Below, in pieces: positions 30,180-36,280 of a DNA stretch of 36,280 nt (its first letter is position 1; every line of letters starts with the position of its first letter). The translations under genes and the position numbers were made by a program. The stretch comes from WHSV01 sp050694055 (GTDB lineage: Bacteria > Actinomycetota > CADDZG01 > WHSQ01): the NCBI GenBank assembly GCA_050694055.1, contig JBOGWX010000152.1:1-36280 (forward strand). The letters run 5' to 3'. The notes below the pieces were generated by a model that worked only from the letters and a program-made list of their open reading frames with translations, was not told the DNA's origin and did not search any database.

Positions 30180-31622
30180 GTGCGATCCCTTTCTAGGTGG
30201 ACCATCGAGTCTCTGAGTCGCGTGCTGGTTGCCGCCGTGGTGGCCGCGTTGATGACCGCAGTCCTCGCAGCACCTCCCGCGCGCGCCGCCGAGAAGCAGG
30301 TCAAGATCAAAGGTCGCGGCTGGGGGCACGGCATCGGGATGTCCCAGTACGGTGCCTACGGTTTCTCTCTCAACGGCCGGCGCAGCGGGAAGATCCTGCG
30401 CCACTACTACTCGGGCGCGAACGTGGTCAAGAAAGCGACGGGTGAACGCGTCAGGGTGGGCATGTTGCAGTCGCGCTCGTCGATCACGATCAGACCGAGA
30501 GCGAAGGCCAAGGACGGTGGCCGCCTGGTGCTCAAGGTCCAGGGCTCGAAGGCGAAGGTCGTCACCGCCCATCCCGGTGACGCGTTGCGACTCGAGGCGT
30601 CCTCGGCCGGGGGTGGACGCATCTACAAGAACGGTAAGCGGATCAGACGCGACGGGCGGAGCATCTTCGGGGATACGAAGCACGCCATCGTCGCCAAGTA
30701 CGCCCGTTACGGAACACAGGTAGACACGGACGGCAAGGGCTACGCAGTCGCGTACGGCAAGATCGAGTTCGTGTCCTACTCGTCGAGCGCATGCTCGGTG
30801 GGCAAGTGCTTTGCACAGGTCGCGGTGCTCGGAATGCAGAAATATCTCTACGGTCTCGGCGAGGTTCCTTCGTCCTGGCCCCAGCAGACGCTTCGCGCCC
30901 AGGCGATAGCGGGGCGCACCTACGCCTACTCGAAGATCCTTGCGGGTCAGAGACGGGTCCCCTGCTACTGCGGGCTCTACGATTCGGTCGCCGATCAGGT
31001 CTTCGTCGGAGAGGCCAAGCGAACCGGTTCGGGCAGCTATTGGAAGGGCTGGAAGAAGGCCGTGGACGCGACCCTCAACAAGGTGATCTTGCACAATGGG
31101 ACGCCCATCTCTGCGCTGTACTCATCATCGTCGGGTGGACACACCGAGTCGAACTCGTTCGTCTGGGGCACGACGCAGGTGCCCTACCTCAAGGGGGTCA
31201 ACGATCCCTACGATCGGGCGGGCGGCGCCAACCCGAACTTCCGCTGGAGCCTGAAGATGAGTTGGTCGACTCTGAAATCCAAGCTCGCCAATAGCTTCGG
31301 TTCCTTCGGGAAGCTGAAGAAACTGAAGATCGTACGCAAAGGCGTATCGGGTCGCGTTGCGACCAACGGTCTGAAGATCGTCGGGTCCACCCGAAAGCTC
31401 ATCGTCGACGGGTGGGACGTGCGGAACGCGCTGGGATTGAAGGACACCTGGTTCCGGTTCAAGGTGATCGAAGCAGCCTCCGTGAGCGCAAGCGCCGGCG
31501 CGACGGAACAGCTTGCGGGCGAGCCGAAGGAACCGAAGCCCGATCCCGCCGAGTCCCCGTCCCCACCACCCTCACCGACGACCTCACCGACCCCGTCGCC
31601 TGCGATCAGTCCGTCGCCCTGA
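30180..31622 (+). CDS. Secreted SpoIID/LytB-domain protein
   Basis: A 480-residue secreted protein with a signal peptide (SRVLVAAVVAALMTAVLAAP, cleavage near PARA). Right after it is the motif GRGWGHGIGMSQYGAYGFSL typical of actinobacterial SpoIID-domain proteins. The domain itself follows: YLYGLGEVPSSWPQQTLRAQ, AIAGRTYAYSKIL and LYSSSSGGHTESN. SpoIID of spore formers is a lytic transglycosylase acting on peptidoglycan stripped of stem peptides; in non-sporulating actinobacteria the role is not settled. Beyond the domain is a beta-rich region (SGRVATNGLKIVGSTRKL) and a Ser/Pro/Thr tail of about 30 residues (PSPPPSPTTSPTPSPAISPS) suited to crossing the wall. GTG 30180, with AGGAGAAC and TAGGGAC upstream, gives a normal signal peptide; ATG 30105 and 30144 are less likely. 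It lies inside the glycan operon. Confidence 0.85.
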   Translation: MRSLSRWTIESLSRVLVAAVVAALMTAVLAAPPARAAEKQVKIKGRGWGHGIGMSQYGAYGFSLNGRRSGKILRHYYSGANVVKKATGERVRVGMLQSRSSITIRPRAKAKDGGRLVLKVQGSKAKVVTAHPGDALRLEASSAGGGRIYKNGKRIRRDGRSIFGDTKHAIVAKYARYGTQVDTDGKGYAVAYGKIEFVSYSSSACSVGKCFAQVAVLGMQKYLYGLGEVPSSWPQQTLRAQAIAGRTYAYSKILAGQRRVPCYCGLYDSVADQVFVGEAKRTGSGSYWKGWKKAVDATLNKVILHNGTPISALYSSSSGGHTESNSFVWGTTQVPYLKGVNDPYDRAGGANPNFRWSLKMSWSTLKSKLANSFGSFGKLKKLKIVRKGVSGRVATNGLKIVGSTRKLIVDGWDVRNALGLKDTWFRFKVIEAASVSASAGATEQLAGEPKEPKPDPAESPSPPPSPTTSPTPSPAISPSP

Positions 31623-31676
31623 CCGACGACGCGCGTCGAAGGTGATCTGCGCCCCGGACAAGCAAGAAGTGGTTTG

Positions 31677-31682
31677 TACACT
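31677..31682 (+). promoter_or_regulatory. Candidate -10 box (TACACT) of the SMR/DMT-like gene
   Basis: TACACT, then CGGCGG, then ATG 31689. No Shine-Dalgarno is present. The six-base spacing equals that of purM, mce and marR in this window. It implies a promoter inside the rightward glycan gene series, in the 66-base gap after the SpoIID gene. Confidence 0.45.
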
Positions 31683-31688
31683 CGGCGG

Positions 31689-32147
31689 ATGGCCATAGAA
31701 GTCCCACCGCCTGAAGCTTTGCATCCCATCGCGTCGGGGCCCTCCGGGCCCTCGAGGCTGTTCTCGCTCGGCATGCTCGTGGTCAGCGTGATCTTTGCCG
31801 TAGCCGGTCAGTTCACGCTGAAAACGGCCATGAACGAGATAGGACGCATCGGTGCAACCGAGATGGCCGCTGCCGGCGACACGATCGTTCGAGCCTCGAG
31901 GGAACCGCGCCTCTGGTTGGGACTGGTTCTGTTCGGAATCTCGGCGGCGTTCTGGCTCGTCGTGCTCTCGCGCGTGGACTTGTCCGTGGCCTATCCGTTC
32001 GTGGGACTCTCCTATATCTTCGTGGTCTTCTTCGCGCGACTCTTTCTTCACGAGCAGGTCACTGCGTTGCGGTGGCTGGGCGTGGTGGTCGTGGCCGTCG
32101 GCATCGCGATCATCGGGTTCTCTTTTCGCGGCACGACCGGATCTTGA
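31689..32147 (+). CDS. Four-helix SMR/DMT-type membrane protein
   Basis: A 152-residue protein with four predicted helices at about 24-44, 73-95, 98-120 and 126-146. The last three form the EamA/SMR-like half (LWLGLVLFGISAAFWLVVLS, VDLSVAYPFVGLSYIFVVFF, LHEQVTALRWLGVVVVAVGI). The motif order, including SVAYPF and EQVTxLRWLG, is that of small multidrug-resistance and ArnE/ArnF-like proteins. A Pro-rich cytoplasmic N-terminus and an extra 25-residue loop after helix 1 are unlike EmrE. Because it overlaps the nucleotidyltransferase gene (TTGA) and sits among glycosyltransferases, a role in moving a lipid-linked sugar across the membrane is more likely than drug efflux, but that is inference. Such proteins usually work as dimers. 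Confidence 0.75.
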   Translation: MAIEVPPPEALHPIASGPSGPSRLFSLGMLVVSVIFAVAGQFTLKTAMNEIGRIGATEMAAAGDTIVRASREPRLWLGLVLFGISAAFWLVVLSRVDLSVAYPFVGLSYIFVVFFARLFLHEQVTALRWLGVVVVAVGIAIIGFSFRGTTGS

Positions 32148-33133
32148 AAGCGCTCATCCTCGCCGGCGGCTTCGGCACCCGCCTCCGCCCGCTCACCCTT
32201 ACCAGGCCCAAGCACCTCCTGCCCATCGTCAACGTGCCGCACATCGAGCACGTCTTCGATCTGCTTCGGCGCCATGGAGTCGGCGAGATAGTGCTCCTGA
32301 CGTCCTATCTAGCCGATGCGTTCGCCGCTACCGTCGCGCGGGCCGCTCAGCGCGGTATCGAGGTGGAGGTGGCACACGAGGAAGAGCCACTCGGTACCGC
32401 GGGAGCGTTGAAGAACGCGCAGAACTTCGTCGGAGACGACACCTTTTTTGCGTTCAATGGGGACGTGTTGACCGACGTCGATCTGTCCGCGGTGCTCGAA
32501 TGGCACCGGGCGAAGGGCGCGGAGGCAACGCTGGTGCTCACACCCGTGGATGATCCCTCGGCCTACGGAGTGGTGCCGACCGATACGGACGGACGGGTTA
32601 CGGGCTTCATCGAAAAACCGTCTCGAGGGGGGGCACCCACCAATTTGATCAACGCCGGGGTGTACGTGCTCGAACCTCGTTTGCTCGATCGCATTCCCGC
32701 CGGCGAGGTGGTCTCGGCGGAACGGGAGTTGTTTCCCGCGGTCGTCGAGGACCACACCATGTATGGGCTCGGTACCGACGCGTACTGGATGGACATCGGG
32801 ACGCCGGAGAAGCTCCTTCAGGCGAACATGGATCTTCTCTCGCACGCCCTCTCCCCGGAGGAGGTCCCGAACGTGAGGGCCGACGGCGTTCTCGCGGCCG
32901 CCGGCGCCGAGGTTCATCCGAGCGCCCGAGTATCCTCGTGCTGTCTGGGCAGAGACGTTCGCATCGAGGGAGGTGCCGTCGTGCATCGAGCGGTGCTCCT
33001 CCCGGGTGCGAGCGTCGGCGTGGGTGCATCGGTGCGGAACTCGACACTCGGAGAGGGTGCCAGGATCGGACCGGGCGTCGCAGTCGAAGGGGTGGCGATC
33101 GGTGACGGTCAAACGATCGATGAGGAGCAATGA
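32144..33133 (+). CDS. Nucleotide-sugar pyrophosphorylase (mannose-1-phosphate guanylyltransferase-like)
   Basis: A 329-residue enzyme that forms an NDP-sugar from an NTP and a sugar 1-phosphate. The nucleotide-binding signature LILAGGFGTRLRPLTLTRPK is at the very N-terminus. FAFNGDVLTDVDL holds the metal-binding Asp, EKPSRGGAPTNLINAGVYVL is the sugar-binding region, and YWMDIGTPEKLLQANMDLL is typical of the GDP-mannose and dTDP-glucose classes. The last 90 residues are a left-handed beta-helix of hexapeptide repeats (VHPSARVSSCCLGRDVRIEG and onward), as in mannose-1-phosphate guanylyltransferases; the nucleotide cannot be decided by eye. The start is TTG 32144, overlapping the previous stop, because the conserved motif begins immediately after it. 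GDP-mannose would feed the fucose-synthase-like enzyme upstream. Confidence 0.85.
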   Translation: MKALILAGGFGTRLRPLTLTRPKHLLPIVNVPHIEHVFDLLRRHGVGEIVLLTSYLADAFAATVARAAQRGIEVEVAHEEEPLGTAGALKNAQNFVGDDTFFAFNGDVLTDVDLSAVLEWHRAKGAEATLVLTPVDDPSAYGVVPTDTDGRVTGFIEKPSRGGAPTNLINAGVYVLEPRLLDRIPAGEVVSAERELFPAVVEDHTMYGLGTDAYWMDIGTPEKLLQANMDLLSHALSPEEVPNVRADGVLAAAGAEVHPSARVSSCCLGRDVRIEGGAVVHRAVLLPGASVGVGASVRNSTLGEGARIGPGVAVEGVAIGDGQTIDEEQ

Positions 33134-34104
33134 TGCGAGTTCTAGTAACGGGTGCCGCGGGGTTCATCGGATCCCATCTCGCTGATGCCCTGCTTGCAGA
33201 AGGGGACGAGGTCGTGGCGGTCGACAACCTCTCGTCCGGGGCGTTGGCCAATCTCTCCCAGGCTCGCCGCGCAGGTACGGGAAGCTTCAGCTTTCATCGC
33301 GTCGACATCACCTCGAGCGCGATCGGTGACCTCATCAAGCGGCACCGGCCCGAGGTCATCTGTCATCTGGCCGCGCAGGTCGATGTGCGACAGTCGGTCT
33401 CGGATCCCGTCTTTGACGCAGCGGTCAATATCATCGGGACGCTCAACGTCCTCGAGGCGGCATCGCAAGCGGGAACCGCGAAGGTCGTCTTCACCTCATC
33501 GGGTGGGTGCATCTACGGTGAGCCCGACGAGGATCGACTCCCGGTCACCGAAGAGCAGGTGTTCTGGCCGGAGTCCCTACCCGAGTCGCCCTACGGGGTT
33601 TCCAAGAAGATCGCTCTCGACTACCTTCGCTATTACCGCACGGTCAAGGAACTCGACTACACCGCCCTCGCGCTGTCCAACGTATACGGACCCCGTCAAG
33701 AGCCTGCGAGCGAGGTGGGCCTCGAGGGTCAGGTCGTCGCGATCTTCTGCAAGCGGATGCTGGCCAACCGGCCGACCACGATCTACGGAGATGGCACGCA
33801 AACGAGAGACTTCGTCTTCGTGGAGGACGTCGTGGGGGCGTTCTTGGCGGCCCGCACCAAGGGTAGTGGCGAGCTCGTCAATGTTGGAAGCAACGCAGAG
33901 CTATCGGTCAACGACCTGCACGCGCGCCTCGTAGAACTGACGGGAACGAGTTTCGAGCCCGTCTACGCACCGGCACGGCCGGGGGAGCTGCAGCGGATCT
34001 ACGTCGATAATGGGAAGGCTGCGGAGGTTCTCGACTGGAAGCCGTCGGTCGCGCTCGATGAGGGTCTGAAACAGACCGTGGCCTGGTTCAGAGCTTCGAT
34101 CTAG
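33130..34104 (+). CDS. NAD-dependent sugar-nucleotide epimerase/dehydratase (GalE-like)
   Basis: A 324-residue extended short-chain dehydrogenase. NAD binding is by VLVTGAAGFIGSHLADAL, with DNLSSG as the adenosine-ribose contact. The catalytic triad is visible: Ser/Thr in VFTSSGGCIYGE (about 120-125), and Tyr154 and Lys158 in SPYGVSKKIALDYL. ALSNVYGPRQEP, IYGDGTQTRDFVFVEDVVGA and the C-terminal RPGELQRIYVDNGKAAEVLD are as in UDP-glucose and UDP-N-acetylglucosamine 4-epimerases. The exact substrate is uncertain. GAGGAGCA precedes two consecutive ATGs; the first overlaps the preceding stop (ATGA), the second (33133) is also possible. End of the overlapping run of three genes that begins with the SMR/DMT-like gene. 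Confidence 0.88.
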   Translation: MMRVLVTGAAGFIGSHLADALLAEGDEVVAVDNLSSGALANLSQARRAGTGSFSFHRVDITSSAIGDLIKRHRPEVICHLAAQVDVRQSVSDPVFDAAVNIIGTLNVLEAASQAGTAKVVFTSSGGCIYGEPDEDRLPVTEEQVFWPESLPESPYGVSKKIALDYLRYYRTVKELDYTALALSNVYGPRQEPASEVGLEGQVVAIFCKRMLANRPTTIYGDGTQTRDFVFVEDVVGAFLAARTKGSGELVNVGSNAELSVNDLHARLVELTGTSFEPVYAPARPGELQRIYVDNGKAAEVLDWKPSVALDEGLKQTVAWFRASI

Positions 34105-34126
34105 AGTTGCCGGCTAATTCAGCTTG

Positions 34127-34411
34127 CTAGGCGTCGCTTGTCTTAGCCCGCGCCGTACGCAGGACCAGCATGCCGACTCCGACTGCGAGCAGGCCGATGA
34201 CCACGAAGAGGATCAGCTGGCCGCCCGTGAAGGGAAGGACGCTCTCGGAGCTGCCCAGAACGCCCCCATCCTGGTCGCCGGTGTCGCTCAGGACGTTGGG
34301 ATTCACGCCGGGAGGCTCGTCGCCCGATCCTTCTTGGGCGAGTGCAGGCACGAAAAAGCCCATGAGCACCACGACCGCCAGAGACGACAGGATTACCTTG
34401 AGACTTCTCAC
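34127..34411 (-). CDS. Short LPFTG cell-wall-anchored protein
   Basis: A 94-residue surface protein. It has a signal peptide (SLKVILSSLAVVVLMGFFVP, cleavage near ALA-QE at 25). A hydrophilic stretch of only about 34 residues (EPPGVNPNVLSDTGDQDGG) follows. A complete sortase signal then appears: LPFTG at 59-63, a hydrophobic helix to about 84 and a basic tail RTARAK. The mature product would be roughly 38 residues, too short for a folded domain. It could be a wall-attached acceptor, a spacer or a substrate of unknown partner. The start is GTG 34411 with GAAAGGGGCAGG upstream. No sortase gene is in the window. It is divergent from the DUF4012 gene and convergent with the GalE-like gene. Confidence 0.8.
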   Translation of the reverse strand: MRSLKVILSSLAVVVLMGFFVPALAQEGSGDEPPGVNPNVLSDTGDQDGGVLGSSESVLPFTGGQLILFVVIGLLAVGVGMLVLRTARAKTSDA

Positions 34412-34677
34412 GACCTGCCCCTTTCAAAGGTTGCTCGACTCACACTAGGGTCATTTTCGAAGCTTTGCTACCACTTTCTGCAAGCGATTCCTATAACTTC
34501 GTCACCTTGCGGCCGGATGCACGGTTACCCATTGGCCCCCGAGGGTGCGCCTACACAAAGTTACCCAGGAAATACTAGTGGTAATCGGACCAGATGAGAA
34601 GGCGGTGCCTCGACCGGTTGGAGAGCTGGTGCGGGTGAGTCAGGGAAGGTGAATAGGAGAGGGTGAGGAGGAGAATC
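34412..34677. other. 266-bp divergent intergenic region, LPFTG gene and DUF4012 gene
   Basis: The longest clean gap apart from the pseudogene region. It is less GC-rich than its surroundings between 34436 and 34510. I see two GTTACCC direct repeats (34524 and 34560), a run of short purine-rich GGTGA/GGAGA units near 34645-34675 leading into the ribosome-binding site of the DUF4012 gene, and no open frame or tRNA. Promoters for both genes must lie here, but I cannot place -35/-10 pairs with confidence. Confidence 0.6.
34524..34566. repeat. GTTACCC direct repeat pair, 36 bp apart
   Basis: GTTACCC occurs at 34524-34530 and 34560-34566 with a 36-bp period. On the minus strand this is GGGTAAC. 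Between them is ATTGGCCCCCGAGGGTGCGC and more. Possibly paired sites for a regulator of the divergent surface-protein genes; chance cannot be excluded. Confidence 0.35.
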
Positions 34678-36280
34678 GTGCTGGTCGCCCTGGGGGCGAC
34701 GGCCATCGTCGCCGGGCTGTGTCTCTACGTGGCCTTATCAGTGGCGCTGGACCTCACGACGGCTCGCAGGGTGCTGTTCAAGGATCCCCAGCGGCTCGAG
34801 ACGGCCGACGTCAACGAGGCCCGGGAGAGGCTCGATCGTGCCGCCGAGACGCTCGAGTCGCCCCCGGCCAAGCTCGTGGGATGGCTGCCGGTCGTCCACC
34901 AGAACTTCGCCGCCGTTCAGGCCGTGGTCGAGGACGCCGGCCCCTTGCTGCGGGCGGCCCAGAAGCTCGCCCACGCGGTCCAGGCAGCGCGCGACGAAGA
35001 CGTCGTGGAGGACGGGGCCGTGGACCTCGACCTCGTCACCCGCCTCGAGGAGCCGCTGCGCGAGCAGGGGGCTGCCGCCGGGGACCTTGCCGACACCGTC
35101 GAGGCCCACCGCAACGGGTGGCTGCTTCCCCTGCTCTGGTCGGAGATGGACGAGCTGGCGGCGCGCGTGAGAGGCCTCGAGGGATCGACTCGCACGGCAG
35201 CCGAGCTCACCTCCCTGGCCCCTCAGATGTTCGGACGAGACGGCGACCGCACCTATCTCGTGGCGCTGATGAACAACACCGAGTTGAGGGGCGCCGGAGG
35301 CATTCTCTCCGGCGTCGGCTCGGTGACCGTGCGAGGCGGCCGGATGTCGCTGGGGGAGTTCACGCATTACGGGGCGCTCGCCGACGACCCACCGTTCCGC
35401 AAGGTTCCCGCGCCGCCCGACTTCGAGCGGCATTTCGGCACCTACAAGGCGGATACGACCAGATGGGTGACCGCGACCTCGTCACCCGACCTTCCCGATG
35501 TCGCGCTCGTGGCCCGCCGGTTGTTCCAAAAGACCGCCGGCGTCGACACCGACGGGGTCATCTTCGTAGACCCGCGGGGTCTCGCTGCGATGATGCCGCC
35601 GGAGGTCGAGCTCGAGGTGCCCACCACGGATACGTCGCTGACCGCCGCCGAGCTGCCGTTATATGTCTACCGGGATGCCTACAGTGAATTGGGAGGAGGC
35701 GCGGCTCGGCGACGGGACTCCTTGATCGGCCTCGGCGCGGAGGCGTTCGACGTCATCTTGAAACGGGGATTCAACCGTCCGGCCGTCATTCGCTCTACCG
35801 CCGAGGCGTTCGCCGGCGGCCACATCAGCATGGTCTCCTTCGACCCAGAGGAGGCGGGCGCCCTGGACCGCGCCGGGCTCAGCCGGGATCTCGGCGACCC
35901 CGTCTACGACGGGGCGCTCGCTACCGTCCAGAACGTCGGGGGGAACAAGCTGGATTCCTATGCACGACGAAGCGTTCATCACGCGTGTCGCATCGACGGC
36001 GAGAATCCCACTCGGTGTGTCACCGACGTGGCCATTGCCAACCACACGCCGCCGGGACTGAGCCGTTTCGAGCACCAGTACCTGCCCTACGGCTTGTTCA
36101 AGAACGTCGTGGAGATCTACGTGCCGAAGGAGGCGGAGCTCGCGAGCGTCGAAACGGACGGCGAACGGGCGGATTTCTTCGAGGCGGATGAGGATGGTTT
36201 CTCGGCGGTTGGGGTGTACGTGGAGCTGCCCAGGAACCAACGGACCGAGGTGTCGGTCGTATACGAGCTTCCGCCGGCCG
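34678..36280 (+). CDS. DUF4012 membrane protein (3' end beyond window)
   Basis: An open frame of 534 codons running off the window end. The N-terminus is a single hydrophobic helix (LVALGATAIVAGLCLYVALS). A helical region of about 150 residues follows, with AETLESPPAKLVGWLPVVHQ. The signature of DUF4012 comes next: YLVALMNNTELRGAGGILSG, then VTVRGGRMSLGEFTHYGAL and VDTDGVIFVDPRGLAAMMPP. The family is common in actinobacterial exopolysaccharide and wall-glycan loci but has no established activity. Most of the protein would be outside the cell. The start is GTG 34678 with GAGGAGGAG five bases before it. It reads away from the LPFTG gene. An apparent 322-residue frame at 34719-35687 on the same strand is a shadow of this gene. 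Confidence 0.85.
   Translation, partial: MLVALGATAIVAGLCLYVALSVALDLTTARRVLFKDPQRLETADVNEARERLDRAAETLESPPAKLVGWLPVVHQNFAAVQAVVEDAGPLLRAAQKLAHAVQAARDEDVVEDGAVDLDLVTRLEEPLREQGAAAGDLADTVEAHRNGWLLPLLWSEMDELAARVRGLEGSTRTAAELTSLAPQMFGRDGDRTYLVALMNNTELRGAGGILSGVGSVTVRGGRMSLGEFTHYGALADDPPFRKVPAPPDFERHFGTYKADTTRWVTATSSPDLPDVALVARRLFQKTAGVDTDGVIFVDPRGLAAMMPPEVELEVPTTDTSLTAAELPLYVYRDAYSELGGGAARRRDSLIGLGAEAFDVILKRGFNRPAVIRSTAEAFAGGHISMVSFDPEEAGALDRAGLSRDLGDPVYDGALATVQNVGGNKLDSYARRSVHHACRIDGENPTRCVTDVAIANHTPPGLSRFEHQYLPYGLFKNVVEIYVPKEAELASVETDGERADFFEADEDGFSAVGVYVELPRNQRTEVSVVYELPPA

Noticed and set aside
34436..34600. Possible riboswitch upstream of the LPFTG or DUF4012 gene
   Set aside because: I compared by eye with cyclic-di-GMP and cyclic-di-AMP riboswitch cores and found no matching conserved segments on either strand.
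34719..35687. 322-codon plus-strand frame near the window end
   Set aside because: Out-of-frame shadow of the DUF4012 gene, which is open to the window edge in another frame and has the family signature.
1..36280. CRISPR array, tRNA, rRNA, insertion sequence or prophage
   Set aside because: No spaced identical repeats, tRNA T-loop/anticodon patterns, transposase or phage proteins were found on reading both strands.

Overview
The window reads as chromosomal DNA of a high-GC actinobacterium of unknown lineage. The evidence is strongly G/C-biased third codon positions, a propionyl-CoA carboxylase epsilon subunit beside the beta subunit, a Streptomyces-like crotonyl-CoA carboxylase/reductase, an LCP protein with a LytR_C domain, an LPFTG-anchored stub protein and a DUF4012 protein. 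Genes are dense, often overlapping by 1-13 bases, and no rRNA, tRNA, IS element, phage gene or CRISPR array is visible. All identifications were made by eye from motifs; no database was searched.

Left part (1-20960): a secreted phosphodiester glycosidase and malate synthase lead off. A cytoplasmic PAS-PAS histidine kinase follows, then a carboxylase operon (pccB-like beta subunit, epsilon subunit, tandem-GNAT protein) and a membrane coiled-coil protein of unknown function. Next come purM, an MFS transporter, methylmalonyl-CoA epimerase, an MpaB/DUF2236 protein, a crotonase, an acetyl-CoA acetyltransferase and crotonyl-CoA carboxylase/reductase. The section closes with a secreted gamma-glutamyltransferase, an acyl-CoA dehydrogenase, a DUF2007 membrane protein and an LCP cell-wall ligase. 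Thiolase, Ccr, epimerase, carboxylase and malate synthase together are much of the chemistry of an ethylmalonyl-CoA-type C2/C3 assimilation route. Ethylmalonyl-CoA mutase, methylsuccinyl-CoA dehydrogenase and mesaconyl-CoA enzymes are not here.

Middle (20961-24510): a decayed AbiEi/DUF559-type gene with a frameshift, an in-frame stop and an internal deletion. It is followed by a perfect CRP-type palindrome, a carboxylesterase and a MarR-MFS efflux pair with an unusually AT-rich palindromic operator.

Right part (24522-36280): a cell-surface glycan locus. Three overlapping glycosyltransferases run leftward. A rightward series carries a GDP-fucose-synthase-like reductase, a fourth glycosyltransferase, a SpoIID-domain secreted protein, a four-helix SMR/DMT-type membrane protein, a sugar-nucleotide pyrophosphorylase and a GalE-like epimerase. 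A short LPFTG wall-anchor protein and a divergent DUF4012 gene, cut by the window edge, close the locus. Inferred job: make nucleotide sugars, assemble a lipid-linked glycan, move it across the membrane and attach it to the wall.

Two themes are worth attention. Eight genes without a usable Shine-Dalgarno have a TANNNT -10-like hexamer 6-9 bases before the start codon, which suggests leaderless transcription. Several metabolic genes also have clear palindromes or tandem repeats at their promoters, notably ccr, pccB, marR and the esterase.
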